A stretch of 64,000 bases of DNA from an uncultured Pseudomonadales bacterium. Its GTDB lineage: Bacteria > Pseudomonadota > Gammaproteobacteria > Pseudomonadales > Azotimanducaceae. The position numbers and the translations under genes were made by a program. The stretch spans positions 1 through 64,000 of the forward strand of contig CAKZWF010000061.1 in the NCBI GenBank assembly GCA_937921865.1. The letters run 5' to 3'. Below, in pieces: positions 55,022 through 63,922 of this stretch. Positions within the stretch are counted from its first letter, which is position 1; each line of letters opens with the position of its first letter. The notes beneath the pieces were generated by a model. That model had not been told where the DNA came from, ran no database searches, and was given only the letters and a program-made list of their open reading frames with translations.

Positions 55022-55056
55022 AGCGCTGATGGGCTGACCCACCAGCGCTTTTTTTT
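55022..55056 (+). terminator. Rho-independent terminator after the redoxin fusion gene
   Basis: AGCGCTG-A-TGGG pairs with CCCA-C-CAGCGCT around the loop CTGA (one internal mismatch), followed by eight T. It lies 18 bases after the stop. On the other strand no T-run follows, so it serves the plus-strand gene, not thrS. Confidence 0.88.
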
Positions 55057-55078
55057 GCCTGCTGTTGCAGACCGATCG

Positions 55079-57007
55079 CTAAGCGGCTGGGCGATCCAGC
55101 GGTGATCGCGCCTCGTCGACAAGTGCGGCGATTGCATCATCAAGGGATTTGAGATCCTGCGCCTTGCCGCCCAGTCGTCGTATAGCCACCGTCTTCTCTT
55201 GTTCCTCGCGCTTTCCGACCACAAGGATCACCGGCACCTTGGTAACGCTGTGCTCGCGGACCTTATACGAGATTTTTTCGTTTCGGATATCCAGTTCGGC
55301 CCGCAGTCCGGCCCGCTTCGCAGCGGCCTGAACTTCACGGGCATAGTCATCAGCCTCATCAGTAATAGTCGCCACTACAATCTGCACAGGCGCAAGCCAC
55401 AGCGGGAAGTGTCCGGCATGATGTTCAATCAGAATACCGCAGAAACGCTCCAGCGAACCAAACAGCGCCCGGTGAATCATCACCGGGTGGCGACGCTCAC
55501 CGTCCGCGTCCACATAGGTTGCGCCGAGCCGCTCCGGCAGGTTCAGATCGACCTGAATCGTTCCACACTGCCAGTCTCTACCAATCGCATCGCGCAGCAC
55601 AAATTCGAGCTTGGGTCCGTAGAACGCACCTTCGCCCGGGTTCAGCGTCCATTCCACCTGCATCGCGTCCAGCGCACTTTTCAGTGCCGCTTCTGACTTG
55701 TCCCATACCGCGTCTGAGCCAACCCGTTTTTCCGGCCGATCCGAAAATTTGACCAAGACATCGTCAAAACCGAAATCATGATAGATCTCCTGAATGAGTC
55801 TCGAGGCTTTGACACATTCTTCGGTAATCTGCTCTTCGGTACAGAATATGTGTGCATCGTCCTGGGTAAACGCCCTGACCCGCATGATTCCGTGCAGCGC
55901 GCCGGAGGGTTCATAGCGGTGCACCTTGCCGAATTCTGCGAGATAACAGGGAAGATCACGGTAGCTCTTGATGCCCTGACGGAACACCTGAACATGACCG
56001 GGGCAATTCATCGGCTTGAGCGCATAGACCCGTTCATCCGGGGTCTGGGTGTAGTACATGTTTTCGCCAAACTTCTCGACATGTCCGGATTTCACCCACA
56101 AAGACCGGTCGAGGACTTCCGGAGTGTTGACTTCACTGTATCCGGCAAGGTTCTGTTTCTCGCGCATGTAACCGATCATCGCCTGAAACAGCGTCCAGCC
56201 TTTGGGATGCCAGAACACCGAACCGGGACCTTCTTCCTGCAGATGAAACAGATCCATCTCTTTACTGAGTTTCCGATGATCGCGCTTTTCAGCTTCTTCC
56301 AGTCGGGTCAGGTAGGCTTTCAGCTCTTTGTCATTGGCCCAGGCGGTGCCATAGATCCGCTGCAGCATTTCATTGTTCGAATCGCCACGCCAGTAAGCGC
56401 CGGCCAGCGACATCAGCTTGAACGCACTGCCGAGTTTGCCGGTTGAAGGCAGATGAGGGCCGCGACAGAGGTCAATAAACTCGCCCTGTCGATACAGGCC
56501 AACGTCTTCACCATCGGGGATACTGCCAATAATTTCCGCCTTATAGAGCTCGCCAGCCGACTTGAAGAACTCGACAGCCGCATCACGCTCCCAGACCTCA
56601 CGACGGATGTCTTCATTGCGCTTGACGATTTCCCGCATGCGCGCTTCGATGAGCGGCAGATCTTCGGGGGTAAATTTCTCTTCGCGGGCAAAATCATAGA
56701 AGAAGCCGTTCTCGATGACTGGACCAATCGTCACCTGAGTCTCGGGATACAGCTCTTTCACCGCTTCGGCCAGAATATGCGCAGCATCATGTCGCAGCAG
56801 TTCAAGACCTTCAGGGCTGTCTTTAGTCACGATAGTCACCTGCGCATCCTGCTCTATCGGCAGATACACATCGGTGATCGCGCCATCGACCGTGACGGCA
56901 AGGGCAGCTTTCGCCAGTGACTTGGATATATCACCGGCCACATCGAGACCACTGACGGCATGGTCATAGGACCGGACGGAGCCATCAGGCAGAGTTATGT
57001 TGACCAT
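55079..57007 (-). CDS. thrS: Threonyl-tRNA synthetase
   Basis: 642 residues, as in E. coli. Domain order is TGS (residues 1-60), the second additional/editing domain with [11 protein letters not shown] (His editing site, about 74-84) and the SxxC-like HAE motifs, class II catalytic core with [12 protein letters not shown] (zinc Cys) and [25 protein letters not shown] (motif 2), and the C-terminal anticodon-binding domain from about 540. It charges tRNA-Thr. ATG 57007 has only a weak binding site. In many proteobacteria thrS is followed by infC, rpmI and rplT; here the downstream neighbour is a convergent, unrelated gene. No operator-like tRNA mimic is evident in the short leader. Confidence 0.98.
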   Translation of the reverse strand: MVNITLPDGSVRSYDHAVSGLDVAGDISKSLAKAALAVTVDGAITDVYLPIEQDAQVTIVTKDSPEGLELLRHDAAHILAEAVKELYPETQVTIGPVIENGFFYDFAREEKFTPEDLPLIEARMREIVKRNEDIRREVWERDAAVEFFKSAGELYKAEIIGSIPDGEDVGLYRQGEFIDLCRGPHLPSTGKLGSAFKLMSLAGAYWRGDSNNEMLQRIYGTAWANDKELKAYLTRLEEAEKRDHRKLSKEMDLFHLQEEGPGSVFWHPKGWTLFQAMIGYMREKQNLAGYSEVNTPEVLDRSLWVKSGHVEKFGENMYYTQTPDERVYALKPMNCPGHVQVFRQGIKSYRDLPCYLAEFGKVHRYEPSGALHGIMRVRAFTQDDAHIFCTEEQITEECVKASRLIQEIYHDFGFDDVLVKFSDRPEKRVGSDAVWDKSEAALKSALDAMQVEWTLNPGEGAFYGPKLEFVLRDAIGRDWQCGTIQVDLNLPERLGATYVDADGERRHPVMIHRALFGSLERFCGILIEHHAGHFPLWLAPVQIVVATITDEADDYAREVQAAAKRAGLRAELDIRNEKISYKVREHSVTKVPVILVVGKREEQEKTVAIRRLGGKAQDLKSLDDAIAALVDEARSPLDRPAA

Positions 57008-57348
57008 CTTGTGCTAGCGGTGTGATTTCAGAAGCGCGATTGTGCCAAAGGCGGCGCCGCGGGTCGACGGCAACCGAAGGTTTTAACCGGGAGATTCAAC
57101 TGCTGGTGAGCAACATCGCGCCGATACAGAGTAAAGGCGCAGTGATCAGGGTACGTTCAACAAAAACCAGGGTCAGATCACGCAGCCCCACAGGCAGACT
57201 GAATCTCAGCACCAGCAGGCCGAATTCAGACAGAAACACCAGCTGCGTCACTGGTGTTCAGAAGCAGCCACCGGTCTCTTCAGGCCTCTGTTCTGGTGAT
57301 TTCTGCATTGCCGCCTGGCAGCACGAGCGCCAGGCAGCAATCGGTTGA
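57008..57348. other. 341-base gap between thrS and ppiB
   Basis: A 51-codon minus-strand frame, 57096-57251 (GTG start, no binding site), encodes two hydrophobic stretches (LVFLSEFGLLVLRF and LITAPLLCIGAMLL). It could be a small membrane protein or a gene remnant. A hairpin GCCTGGC...GCCAGGC lies at about 57312-57336, just after the ppiB stop, and may terminate it though no T-run follows. Confidence 0.5.
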
Positions 57349-57846
57349 TCAGTCTCCCAGCTTACTGTTCCACTCATCGATGCGCTCGGAATGGGCAGCC
57401 AGCAGGTCGGCAACATCGCCTTCGATGGTAATACTGGTGATCTTGTCACCCTGGGCAATGTCATTCACCACCGCCTGATCTGCATCACTAACTACCGCTC
57501 CGAAAATACTGTGGTTGTCATCGAGCCAGGGAGTTGGCACATGAGTGATGAAAAACTGCGATCCGTTCGTACCCGGACCCGCGTTAGCCATCGACAGTTT
57601 CCCAGGCGCATCGTGACGCAATTCGGCCACAAATTCGTCTTCGAACCGATACCCCGGCCCACCGGCACCACTACCCTGAGGGCAACCGCCCTGCACCATG
57701 AAATCCGGTATGACCCGGTGAAAGTTCAGGCCGTTGTAGTACCCGCGTTGCACCAGATTGACAAAATTGGCGACGGTAAGCGGGGTTTTATCGGCAAAAA
57801 GGTCCACATGGATGGTGCCTTTGCTGGTTTCGATGACTGCTTGCAT
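57349..57846 (-). CDS. ppiB: Cyclophilin-type peptidyl-prolyl cis-trans isomerase
   Basis: 165 residues with no signal peptide; ATG after AGGAG at six bases. It catalyses proline isomerisation during folding in the cytoplasm. Conserved active-site pieces are [14 protein letters not shown] (catalytic Arg), [28 protein letters not shown] (in two parts) and HSIFGAVV. The length is that of bacterial PpiB. Convergent or cotranscribed neighbours give no further hint. The following gene downstream on this strand is separated by the 57008-57348 gap. Confidence 0.97.
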   Translation of the reverse strand: MQAVIETSKGTIHVDLFADKTPLTVANFVNLVQRGYYNGLNFHRVIPDFMVQGGCPQGSGAGGPGYRFEDEFVAELRHDAPGKLSMANAGPGTNGSQFFITHVPTPWLDDNHSIFGAVVSDADQAVVNDIAQGDKITSITIEGDVADLLAAHSERIDEWNSKLGD

Positions 57847-57894
57847 TAACTACTCCTGGTTGGCTCAGAGACTGAGCACTAAAAATAAACGGGT

Positions 57895-59130
57895 TCAGCC
57901 CGCATCCTGTTTGTTGAGATCGGGCGCATGGTGGGCCGGCATCGCGGCAGGTGCATCCGCCACCTCCGACATCGCTTTAACCGCTTTCTCGTTCTCCATG
58001 ATCTTGCTCAACACCGCCTGACCGGCTCGATCAAAGACATCGCGGTGGGCAATCACATGGGCCTGGGATTCACGATACGCATCAAGCATACCGTTGACCT
58101 CAGGGATGACATACCGGGCCACCATATCCCAGCTGCGGCTGGTCGCTTCGCGGTTCGCCCAGTCATGAACAAAGCCGATTGCAGTACCAAATCCACCTGT
58201 CAGTTCCACCATCCGGCGAAGAGCATTCACCAGATCATCCGGGGTTCCGATGATCGCTCCGGCATCTTCACTTCCGGACATTTCTTCGACGGCCTGATCC
58301 GGATTGTCGAAAGCCACAGCACCTGGCCGCATCAGGGTGCCGACCGTGTATTCATTATGCCAGCGCAACAGACCGTGTTTGGCTTCTTCACGGGCCTGCT
58401 CACGGGTTTCAGCAATATGCCAGGACATGACAATGCGCCAGTTGCTGCGATCAACCGCATTGCCATATTTGGCGGCGGCGTCCTCGGCAAATCCCCACTG
58501 GGTCGGCAGCGCCTGCAGACCGGCCGTCGACATGGAGCCAATAGACAACACCCCGGCGCCATGTTTGCCTGCCAGCGTCATCCCGGAGGGGCTGATCATC
58601 GACGCTACAGCCAGCGGCAATTCTTCCTGTACAGGCAGCAGCTGCAGCCGGGCATCATTCAGCGAAAACCATTCACTTTCATGACTGAACCGATCCTCGC
58701 CACGCAGCAGCCGTTTGATCACACCCAGCGCTTCATCCTGGCGGTCGCGCTGCACCATTGGATCGATGCCGAGCACGTGAGCGTCTGACGGCAGTGCGCC
58801 TGGACCGCTGCCGAAAATCACCCGACCCCGGGTCATGTGATCCAGCTGGACAATCCGCTGAGCAACGTTGAATGGGTGGTGGTACGGCAAAGAAACCACA
58901 CCGGTACCCAGTTTGATGTTATGCGTGCGCTCACCTGCAGCTGCAAGAAACAGTTCTGGAGAGGCGATCATCTCCCAACCGGTTGAGTGATGCTCACCAC
59001 ACCAGAACTCATCGAAACCAAGTTTGTCCAGCTGCTCAGCCAGATCCAGATCACGACGAAACTGCAGCGTCGGATTTTCACCAATCGGGTGATGTGGCGC
59101 GAGAAAGGCACCAAAACCAATGCGAGACAT
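57895..59130 (-). CDS. LLM-class flavin-dependent oxidoreductase (bacterial luciferase-like)
   Basis: 411 residues from ATG 59130, eight bases after AGGAG; the frame is open to 59151. It belongs to the luciferase-like monooxygenase family, which uses reduced FMN and oxygen. RIGFGAFLAPHHP begins the TIM barrel. FDEFWCGEHHSTGWE (about 42-56), LGTGVVSLPYHHPFNVAQRI (about 75-94) and RGRVIFGSGPGALPSDAHVLG are characteristic of the group that includes limonene/alkanal-type monooxygenases. The reductase partner is not nearby. Possible role in hydrocarbon, sulfonate or terpene oxidation. It is located 48 bases upstream of ppiB and may share its transcript. Confidence 0.93.
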   Translation of the reverse strand: MSRIGFGAFLAPHHPIGENPTLQFRRDLDLAEQLDKLGFDEFWCGEHHSTGWEMIASPELFLAAAGERTHNIKLGTGVVSLPYHHPFNVAQRIVQLDHMTRGRVIFGSGPGALPSDAHVLGIDPMVQRDRQDEALGVIKRLLRGEDRFSHESEWFSLNDARLQLLPVQEELPLAVASMISPSGMTLAGKHGAGVLSIGSMSTAGLQALPTQWGFAEDAAAKYGNAVDRSNWRIVMSWHIAETREQAREEAKHGLLRWHNEYTVGTLMRPGAVAFDNPDQAVEEMSGSEDAGAIIGTPDDLVNALRRMVELTGGFGTAIGFVHDWANREATSRSWDMVARYVIPEVNGMLDAYRESQAHVIAHRDVFDRAGQAVLSKIMENEKAVKAMSEVADAPAAMPAHHAPDLNKQDAG

Positions 59131-59216
59131 AGGCAGGACTCCTGGCGGCACTCATGGCCGCGATAATCGTGGAAAACGCTATTTTCGCATTTTCCCCGAC
59201 CAATACGCCAACATCG

Positions 59217-59501
59217 TCAGAGCCGCTGGGTAAAACTGAGCAGATAGCCCAGATAGCAGAGCAGAATCAGCAGCGCCTGAGGTCGCCGGATACCCCGAGA
59301 TTTCAGCAACATACCAAGCACCAGCAGACTCAGCAGCAGCAGCGCCACCAGGTCAAATCGCAGCAGGTCCGGATCAAACGATATCGGCACAATAACTGCT
59401 GCAATGCCAATCGGCAGCAGCACATCCAGGATATTGCTGCCAATGAGGTTACCGACAGACAGCGCTAGATTCTGAAAATCCCGCCATCCACAGCGTCGCA
59501 C
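59217..59501 (-). pseudogene. C-terminal remnant of a Ca2+/Na+:cation antiporter (CaCA family)
   Basis: 94 residues from a GTG at 59501. NLALSVGNLIGSNILDVLLPIG is the start of the second alpha-repeat of YrbG-like antiporters, where GNxxGSNxxN/D is conserved. It is followed by two to three membrane segments ending in a normal C terminus. Full proteins have about 310-330 residues; everything before this motif is missing and the sequence upstream is non-coding, so the gene is truncated at its 5' end. No promoter or binding site is evident. I judge it non-functional. Confidence 0.75.
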
Positions 59502-59569
59502 GTCTTACCTAACGCACCTTCGGTGACGACCAGTAGAACCAGCTAACTGGTACAAGCGGCGAGCGAGTT

Positions 59570-59606
59570 AAAAAAAAGGCGCAACCACCGAAGTGAGTGC
59601 GCCTTT
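59570..59606 (-). terminator. Rho-independent terminator with UUCG loop for 59654-60223
   Basis: Read on the minus strand, AAAGGCGCA and TGCGCCTTT pair outside an inner CAC-TTCG-GTG stem, followed by eight T. It lies 48 bases past the stop of the CTERM-like gene and before the antiporter remnant, so the remnant is not expressed from this side. Confidence 0.9.
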
Positions 59607-59653
59607 GACTAGAAGCCTGCGGCTCTAGGATCTTAAGCCGTGGCTCCGGCAGA

Positions 59654-60223
59654 TCAGCTGGTGCGCAAACGACGTACGAGCAGACCACCGGCAACAAACA
59701 GAGTGCCGAACAAACCCAGCGCCGGCAGCATGCTGGCGGTGGTGGGCAGTGCGGCAACTGGCGTCGCCCGAACCTGACGGATTTCTTCGGTCTCAGTCGC
59801 CATTGCTACCTGCTGTACAGGCTCCGGACGTGGCCGGGTGAATTCAGCGACGGACAGATAGATGCGAATCTCCTGACCACGCTCAAGCCGGCTTGGACGG
59901 ACTTTGCGGCCGTCAATCATCACCCGCAGATCTTCCTGAGGGTTAATCTCTACGGTTCGATCCGTTGCCGGGACGTACAGACGTACAGTGTCTCTTCCAG
60001 CGCGACGTACCACGGCACCCACTTTGATGTAAGGCGAGCCATCACGCATGACGACCTCTTCACAGGCACCAAACAGGTCAGGCGACTGCGCCAGCTGTTC
60101 AGCAGCGCCAGTGACCCGGTAATCTTCTGCAAGAGTTTCGCAGGTAACTGTCGCCTCTTCCGCCTGCGCAGTCATGCTGGCCAGCAGACCCGCGGCAAGC
60201 ACAGAACTCACTAATTTTTTCAT
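59654..60223 (-). CDS. Exported protein with LPXTG/CTERM-like C-terminal sorting tail
   Basis: 189 residues from ATG 60223 (AAAGGG six bases upstream); the frame is open to 60253. KKLVSSVLAAGLLASMTAQA is a cleavable signal peptide. The mature region (about 23-135) has two cysteines (C28, C54) and a compact beta-rich domain with DTVRLYVPATDRTVEINPQEDL. A Pro/Thr-rich stalk leads to LPTTAS (159-164), a hydrophobic helix (166-183) and RRLRTS. That tripartite motif-helix-Arg tail is the logic of LPXTG and PEP-CTERM-type sorting signals. Role unknown, likely a surface or envelope protein processed by a sortase or rhomboid/archaeosortase-like enzyme encoded elsewhere. A strong terminator follows. 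Confidence 0.85.
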   Translation of the reverse strand: MKKLVSSVLAAGLLASMTAQAEEATVTCETLAEDYRVTGAAEQLAQSPDLFGACEEVVMRDGSPYIKVGAVVRRAGRDTVRLYVPATDRTVEINPQEDLRVMIDGRKVRPSRLERGQEIRIYLSVAEFTRPRPEPVQQVAMATETEEIRQVRATPVAALPTTASMLPALGLFGTLFVAGGLLVRRLRTS

Positions 60224-60471
60224 GGTGTTCCCTTTCGGTAATAGTTTTCTCATAGAATCGCGCCATCACGCAATCACGGCTCCAGCAGACAGTGAGCCCC
60301 CATGTTTCCACCGTCAGCTTCCATCTCCTGGCCATCAAGCCCGCTGAGTAATGCTTCATCCCCGCTGGCGGCGAACTTTATACCAGTTCAGGCTGTAGAA
60401 CGCATCTTCGGCTTCTTTCTGAGCCAATCCCCGCAGCATCGTTGCGACGTCAGCTGGCCGGCCCAACGACC

Positions 60472-60882
60472 TCACTGGCGATTGAGTTTATAGGTGACCC
60501 GAGCCACCGCCATCTCATCGCCCTGCTCCGAACGGACGCTGACATCGCCAATACACATCGTACCGCCACGACGCCGGACTTCGGCGTAGGCATAAAGATC
60601 AATGCCTGCTGCCAGCCGCAGAAAGTGAATGGTGAAGTCCACGGTAGCCCCCAGAGCCTGCTCGGACAGCTGCGCATCCGCCCAGAACGCAGCGGTTGCG
60701 GCCACATCCACCAGTGCGCTGATGGCACCCCCGTGAATCCGGCCGACACCCAGCTGCTCCCGATAAGGCATTTTCACGCATACGCGATCCGCTGCCAGCT
60801 CGTGAACCTGCGCACCAAGCACCTGAGCAAAACCTGTCGTCGCGATCAACCTCGCCCGACTGAACTCGCTGGCGCTAGCCAA
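60472..60882 (-). CDS. Hotdog-fold acyl-CoA thioesterase (PaaI/YbgC-like)
   Basis: 136 residues; start at TTG 60882 since the fold begins a few residues later and no ATG precedes it. The key region is GRIHGGAISALVDVAATAAFW, the conserved HGG with an acidic residue in the long helix, as in PaaI-type 4HBT enzymes. TVDFTIHFLRLA and AEVRRRGGTMCIGDVSV supply later strands. It hydrolyses acyl-CoA, possibly hydroxylated or aromatic. It overlaps the end of the SDR operon with five bases between genes, so the two likely act in one pathway. Confidence 0.9.
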   Translation of the reverse strand: MASASEFSRARLIATTGFAQVLGAQVHELAADRVCVKMPYREQLGVGRIHGGAISALVDVAATAAFWADAQLSEQALGATVDFTIHFLRLAAGIDLYAYAEVRRRGGTMCIGDVSVRSEQGDEMAVARVTYKLNRQ

Positions 60883-60887
60883 CTGAC

Positions 60888-61898
60888 TCAGCTGCCACTA
60901 TCAGCGTCAACCGAATCCGCACCGGCTGCTTCAGCCAGACCGCCAAAGTGGCCATCCGCCTGAAGTTTAGCCATGAAAGACGGCTCGTAGGCTTCTTCCG
61001 GGAACTCCCTGACTGTACGGTCGAGATGCACCGCGTCTTCTCCCACCAGGATCCGCCAGCGATCGTTGCGGACTCCATCGAGGATAATGTCGGCGGCACG
61101 TTGCGCCGTGCACGGAGCTTTATCACGGAAATCCAAGGCCCGCTGATGCATGGCCTGGCGGATATCATCATCGGGCAGATTACCCACCGGCAGGCCGCCG
61201 GCAACCATGCGCTCACGCACCCGATCAACGTCTTCAGCGGACATCTCCAGCGCACTGCCGTGGCCAAGCACTTTTCCGGAGTTCAGCGCTATCGAGGTGC
61301 CCACATGGCCCGGCATCACCACCGCCGCTTGCACATGGGGTGCATTCGCCCGCAGATCGGTGATCAGCGCTTCCGTAAAGCCTTTGACGGCGAACTTGGC
61401 TGCACAGTAGGCGGTATGAGAAACACCTGGGCCGATGCTTGCCCAGAAACCGTTGACGCTGCTGGTGTTGATCAGATAGCCCTCATCCGCGGCGACCAGC
61501 AGCGGCATGAAGGCACGGCTCGAGTAATACACCCCATACCAGCAGACACCGAAAGTACGCTCCCAGTCTTCCCTGCTGCCGTTGACGAATTCACCACCAC
61601 CACCAATACCTGCGTTGTTGAACACAAAATTCACATGCTCGGTGTCATGTTCAGCAATTACCGCATCGCGGAAAGCGTTGATATCCGCCTCCACAGAGAC
61701 ATCGGCTTTATGGCAGGTGACCAGAGTGTCTTCAGGTGCATCGTCCAGGCACAGCGCCCGTGTCTCGGCCATGTTTTCTTCTGAGACATCGCACATCGCA
61801 ACATGGCAACCAACGCGTGCCAGCGCACGGCATAACTCTCTCCCCATTCCGGTGCCACCACCGGTGACCACGGCTATCTGTCCAGCTGAAATTTCCAA
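60888..61898 (-). CDS. Short-chain dehydrogenase/reductase
   Basis: 336 residues; the start is TTG 61898, well placed after GGAGG and AAGAG. The NAD(P)-binding motif is VTGGGTGMGRELCRAL (about 10-25). NNAG lies at about 93, catalytic Ser in INTSSVNGFW and Tyr-Lys in YCAAKFAVKG (about 163-172). It is longer than classical SDRs because of a C-terminal region of about 90 residues (GLPVGNLPDDDIRQAMHQRALDF onward) often seen in SDRs that act on larger substrates. The tail after DGHFGGLAEAAGA is acidic. Alcohol or ketone substrate is not known. It is cotranscribed with the thioesterase. Confidence 0.92.
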   Translation of the reverse strand: MEISAGQIAVVTGGGTGMGRELCRALARVGCHVAMCDVSEENMAETRALCLDDAPEDTLVTCHKADVSVEADINAFRDAVIAEHDTEHVNFVFNNAGIGGGGEFVNGSREDWERTFGVCWYGVYYSSRAFMPLLVAADEGYLINTSSVNGFWASIGPGVSHTAYCAAKFAVKGFTEALITDLRANAPHVQAAVVMPGHVGTSIALNSGKVLGHGSALEMSAEDVDRVRERMVAGGLPVGNLPDDDIRQAMHQRALDFRDKAPCTAQRAADIILDGVRNDRWRILVGEDAVHLDRTVREFPEEAYEPSFMAKLQADGHFGGLAEAAGADSVDADSGS

Positions 61899-61953
61899 CT
61901 CTTACCTCCACTTGGATTTGCTTGTTTTAAGTAGTATTGAGTCGCGACGGTCA

Positions 61954-63681
61954 TCAATTGCCGCCGACCTCGGCCAGCGCCCGAAGGCGTGCCGCTTCAA
62001 ATTCATCGCCTTCTCGCCAGCGCGGCATCACAGCATCGTTGGCGATCAGCCAGCCGGCCATGAAGCCAAAACGGGCGTCTTCCACCATACCGCTGAAGTC
62101 CCAATCATCGGTCAGTTCGTCGCTGGGCTGATGGTAGTTGCGCTGGATGTAGGCTCCCATCTGCTCCGCCCCCCAGCCCGCTTGCCGATCAATGAAATCG
62201 GTCCCGCCATTGATATAGAGAGCAGGCACACCAATCTTGGCGAAACTGAACTGGTCAGACCGGTAATAGACACCCAGGGCTGGAAACTGGTCGCCTTTGA
62301 CCACACGCCCCTGATAGCTGGCTACCGTGTCAGCGACCAGGTCGAGTGAAGATTTACCCTTGCCGATGAAGGTCACATCCCGGGTCCGGCCCCAGATGTT
62401 GGCGGCGTCGAAATTTACGTTCGCGGCAATCTGTCCAGGGGCTACTGTTGGTTCGCGCGAGAAGAACTTGGAACCGAGCAGTCCCTGCTCTTCAGCACCG
62501 ACAAAGGCAAACAGAATGGACCGCGCAGGAGGTTCTGCGAGAGCCCGATAGGCAGCCGCCACAGCCAGCACCATCGCGGTACCGCTGGCATTGTCCCGGG
62601 CACCGTTGTAAATCACATCGCCTAAATCACCGGCAAAATTCGGTCTGCCGACCCCGAGATGGTCGTGATGAGCGGTATACACCACCACCTCGTCTTTCAA
62701 CACAGAATCCGACCCCTCCAGCAGGCCCAGCACATTGGACGACTGGCGGCGCTCTACCTGATTGGTCAGTGATATTGATGTCCGGACGTTCAGCGGCACC
62801 GGCGCAAAATTCCAGGACCTGGCGCTTTCTATCAGTTCTTTGAGGTCATAGCCGGCATCAGCCACCAGCTGTGTCACTGCCGTTTCGGACATCCAGGCGG
62901 CAATCTGCAGTCTGGGTTCAGCGCTGGCAGGCAGCTCAAACTGAGCCCCACTCCAGGATGTCTGAACCACCTGCCAGGGATAACCGGCAGACGCGCCGGT
63001 ATGCAGGATGATGGCGCCAGCGGCACCCTGACGGGCAGCACTTTCAAACTTGTAGGTCCAGCGACCGTAGTAAAGCCGACGCTCCCCGGCAAACAGCGCC
63101 GGATCCCAGTCAGGGTCGTTGTTGAGCATCAGCAGAACCTTGCCGCGCAGATCAGCGCCTTTGAAATCGTCCCACTCATATTCGGGTGCTTCAATCCCAT
63201 AGCCGACAAACACCAGTTCCGCGTCTTCGACTTCTGCCGTTGTCGCCTGCACGCCGCTGGCGACGATAAAGTCTTTTCCCTGGGACACATCATGTGGCCC
63301 GCCAGCAGTGCTGAAGGTCCAGGTGGCCGGCTGTTGGGCTGTCACAGAAATCAGCTCGAAAGTCTGGAACCAGGAACCATCAGGAGCCGCCGGGGTAAGA
63401 CCCAGCAAGGCCATCCGACCGGCGATATAGGCCTGGGCACGACGATCGCCAACGGTGCCCGGCCCACGCCCCTGATAGGAATCGTCTGCCAGCTCGGCAA
63501 CGGCGGCTCGCAGCAAATCAGCATTCACAGCCTGGGCCGCACTGTCCAGCGCGCCCAATGAGCTGGGGCCCGGTGCTGCGCCTGAAAGCACTGGATCCCG
63601 GCCATCAGAACAGCCCGCCAGCAACGCGGCTGCGCCAAGCACCAGCGGCCCTCCAATCAAGCTGCAAATCTGTTTAAACAC
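61954..63681 (-). CDS. Lipoprotein M28-family zinc metallopeptidase (with PA domain)
   Basis: 575 residues from GTG 63681, nine bases after AAGGGG. The frame extends to 63852, but only this start gives a short lipoprotein signal FKQICSLIGGPLVLGAAALLAGC with lipobox LAGC. Residues about 110-290 are a protease-associated domain region. The M28 zinc set is HDHLGVG (His, Asp), NGARDNASG (bridging Asp), EEQGLLGS (Glu-Glu) and DFIDRQAG/ YHQPSD (His) at the C-terminal end. These are aminopeptidases or glutamate carboxypeptidase-like enzymes. It is anchored to a membrane, likely outer, facing the periplasm or exterior. Fits with the other exported hydrolases in the window. Confidence 0.93.
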   Translation of the reverse strand: MFKQICSLIGGPLVLGAAALLAGCSDGRDPVLSGAAPGPSSLGALDSAAQAVNADLLRAAVAELADDSYQGRGPGTVGDRRAQAYIAGRMALLGLTPAAPDGSWFQTFELISVTAQQPATWTFSTAGGPHDVSQGKDFIVASGVQATTAEVEDAELVFVGYGIEAPEYEWDDFKGADLRGKVLLMLNNDPDWDPALFAGERRLYYGRWTYKFESAARQGAAGAIILHTGASAGYPWQVVQTSWSGAQFELPASAEPRLQIAAWMSETAVTQLVADAGYDLKELIESARSWNFAPVPLNVRTSISLTNQVERRQSSNVLGLLEGSDSVLKDEVVVYTAHHDHLGVGRPNFAGDLGDVIYNGARDNASGTAMVLAVAAAYRALAEPPARSILFAFVGAEEQGLLGSKFFSREPTVAPGQIAANVNFDAANIWGRTRDVTFIGKGKSSLDLVADTVASYQGRVVKGDQFPALGVYYRSDQFSFAKIGVPALYINGGTDFIDRQAGWGAEQMGAYIQRNYHQPSDELTDDWDFSGMVEDARFGFMAGWLIANDAVMPRWREGDEFEAARLRALAEVGGN

Positions 63682-63922
63682 TCCGCAAATCCCCTTCAGC
63701 GAGCCTCGAAATAATACTGGAACGGTGTCGTGCATCCAGAGCTTTCTGTTTGCCGCGAGGGAGTAACGATAGAAGGAAATTTTGGCAAGCTGGCTTACCG
63801 CGAAAACTGCTGCAGTCAGGTTGAGGCAGATCACTGACACCGAACGAGACAACTAGCCCCACAATAGCAATCGGTTTACAGGTTTATCTTGAAGATCTCC
63901 GCTGCGTCAAGGATCAACTCGT

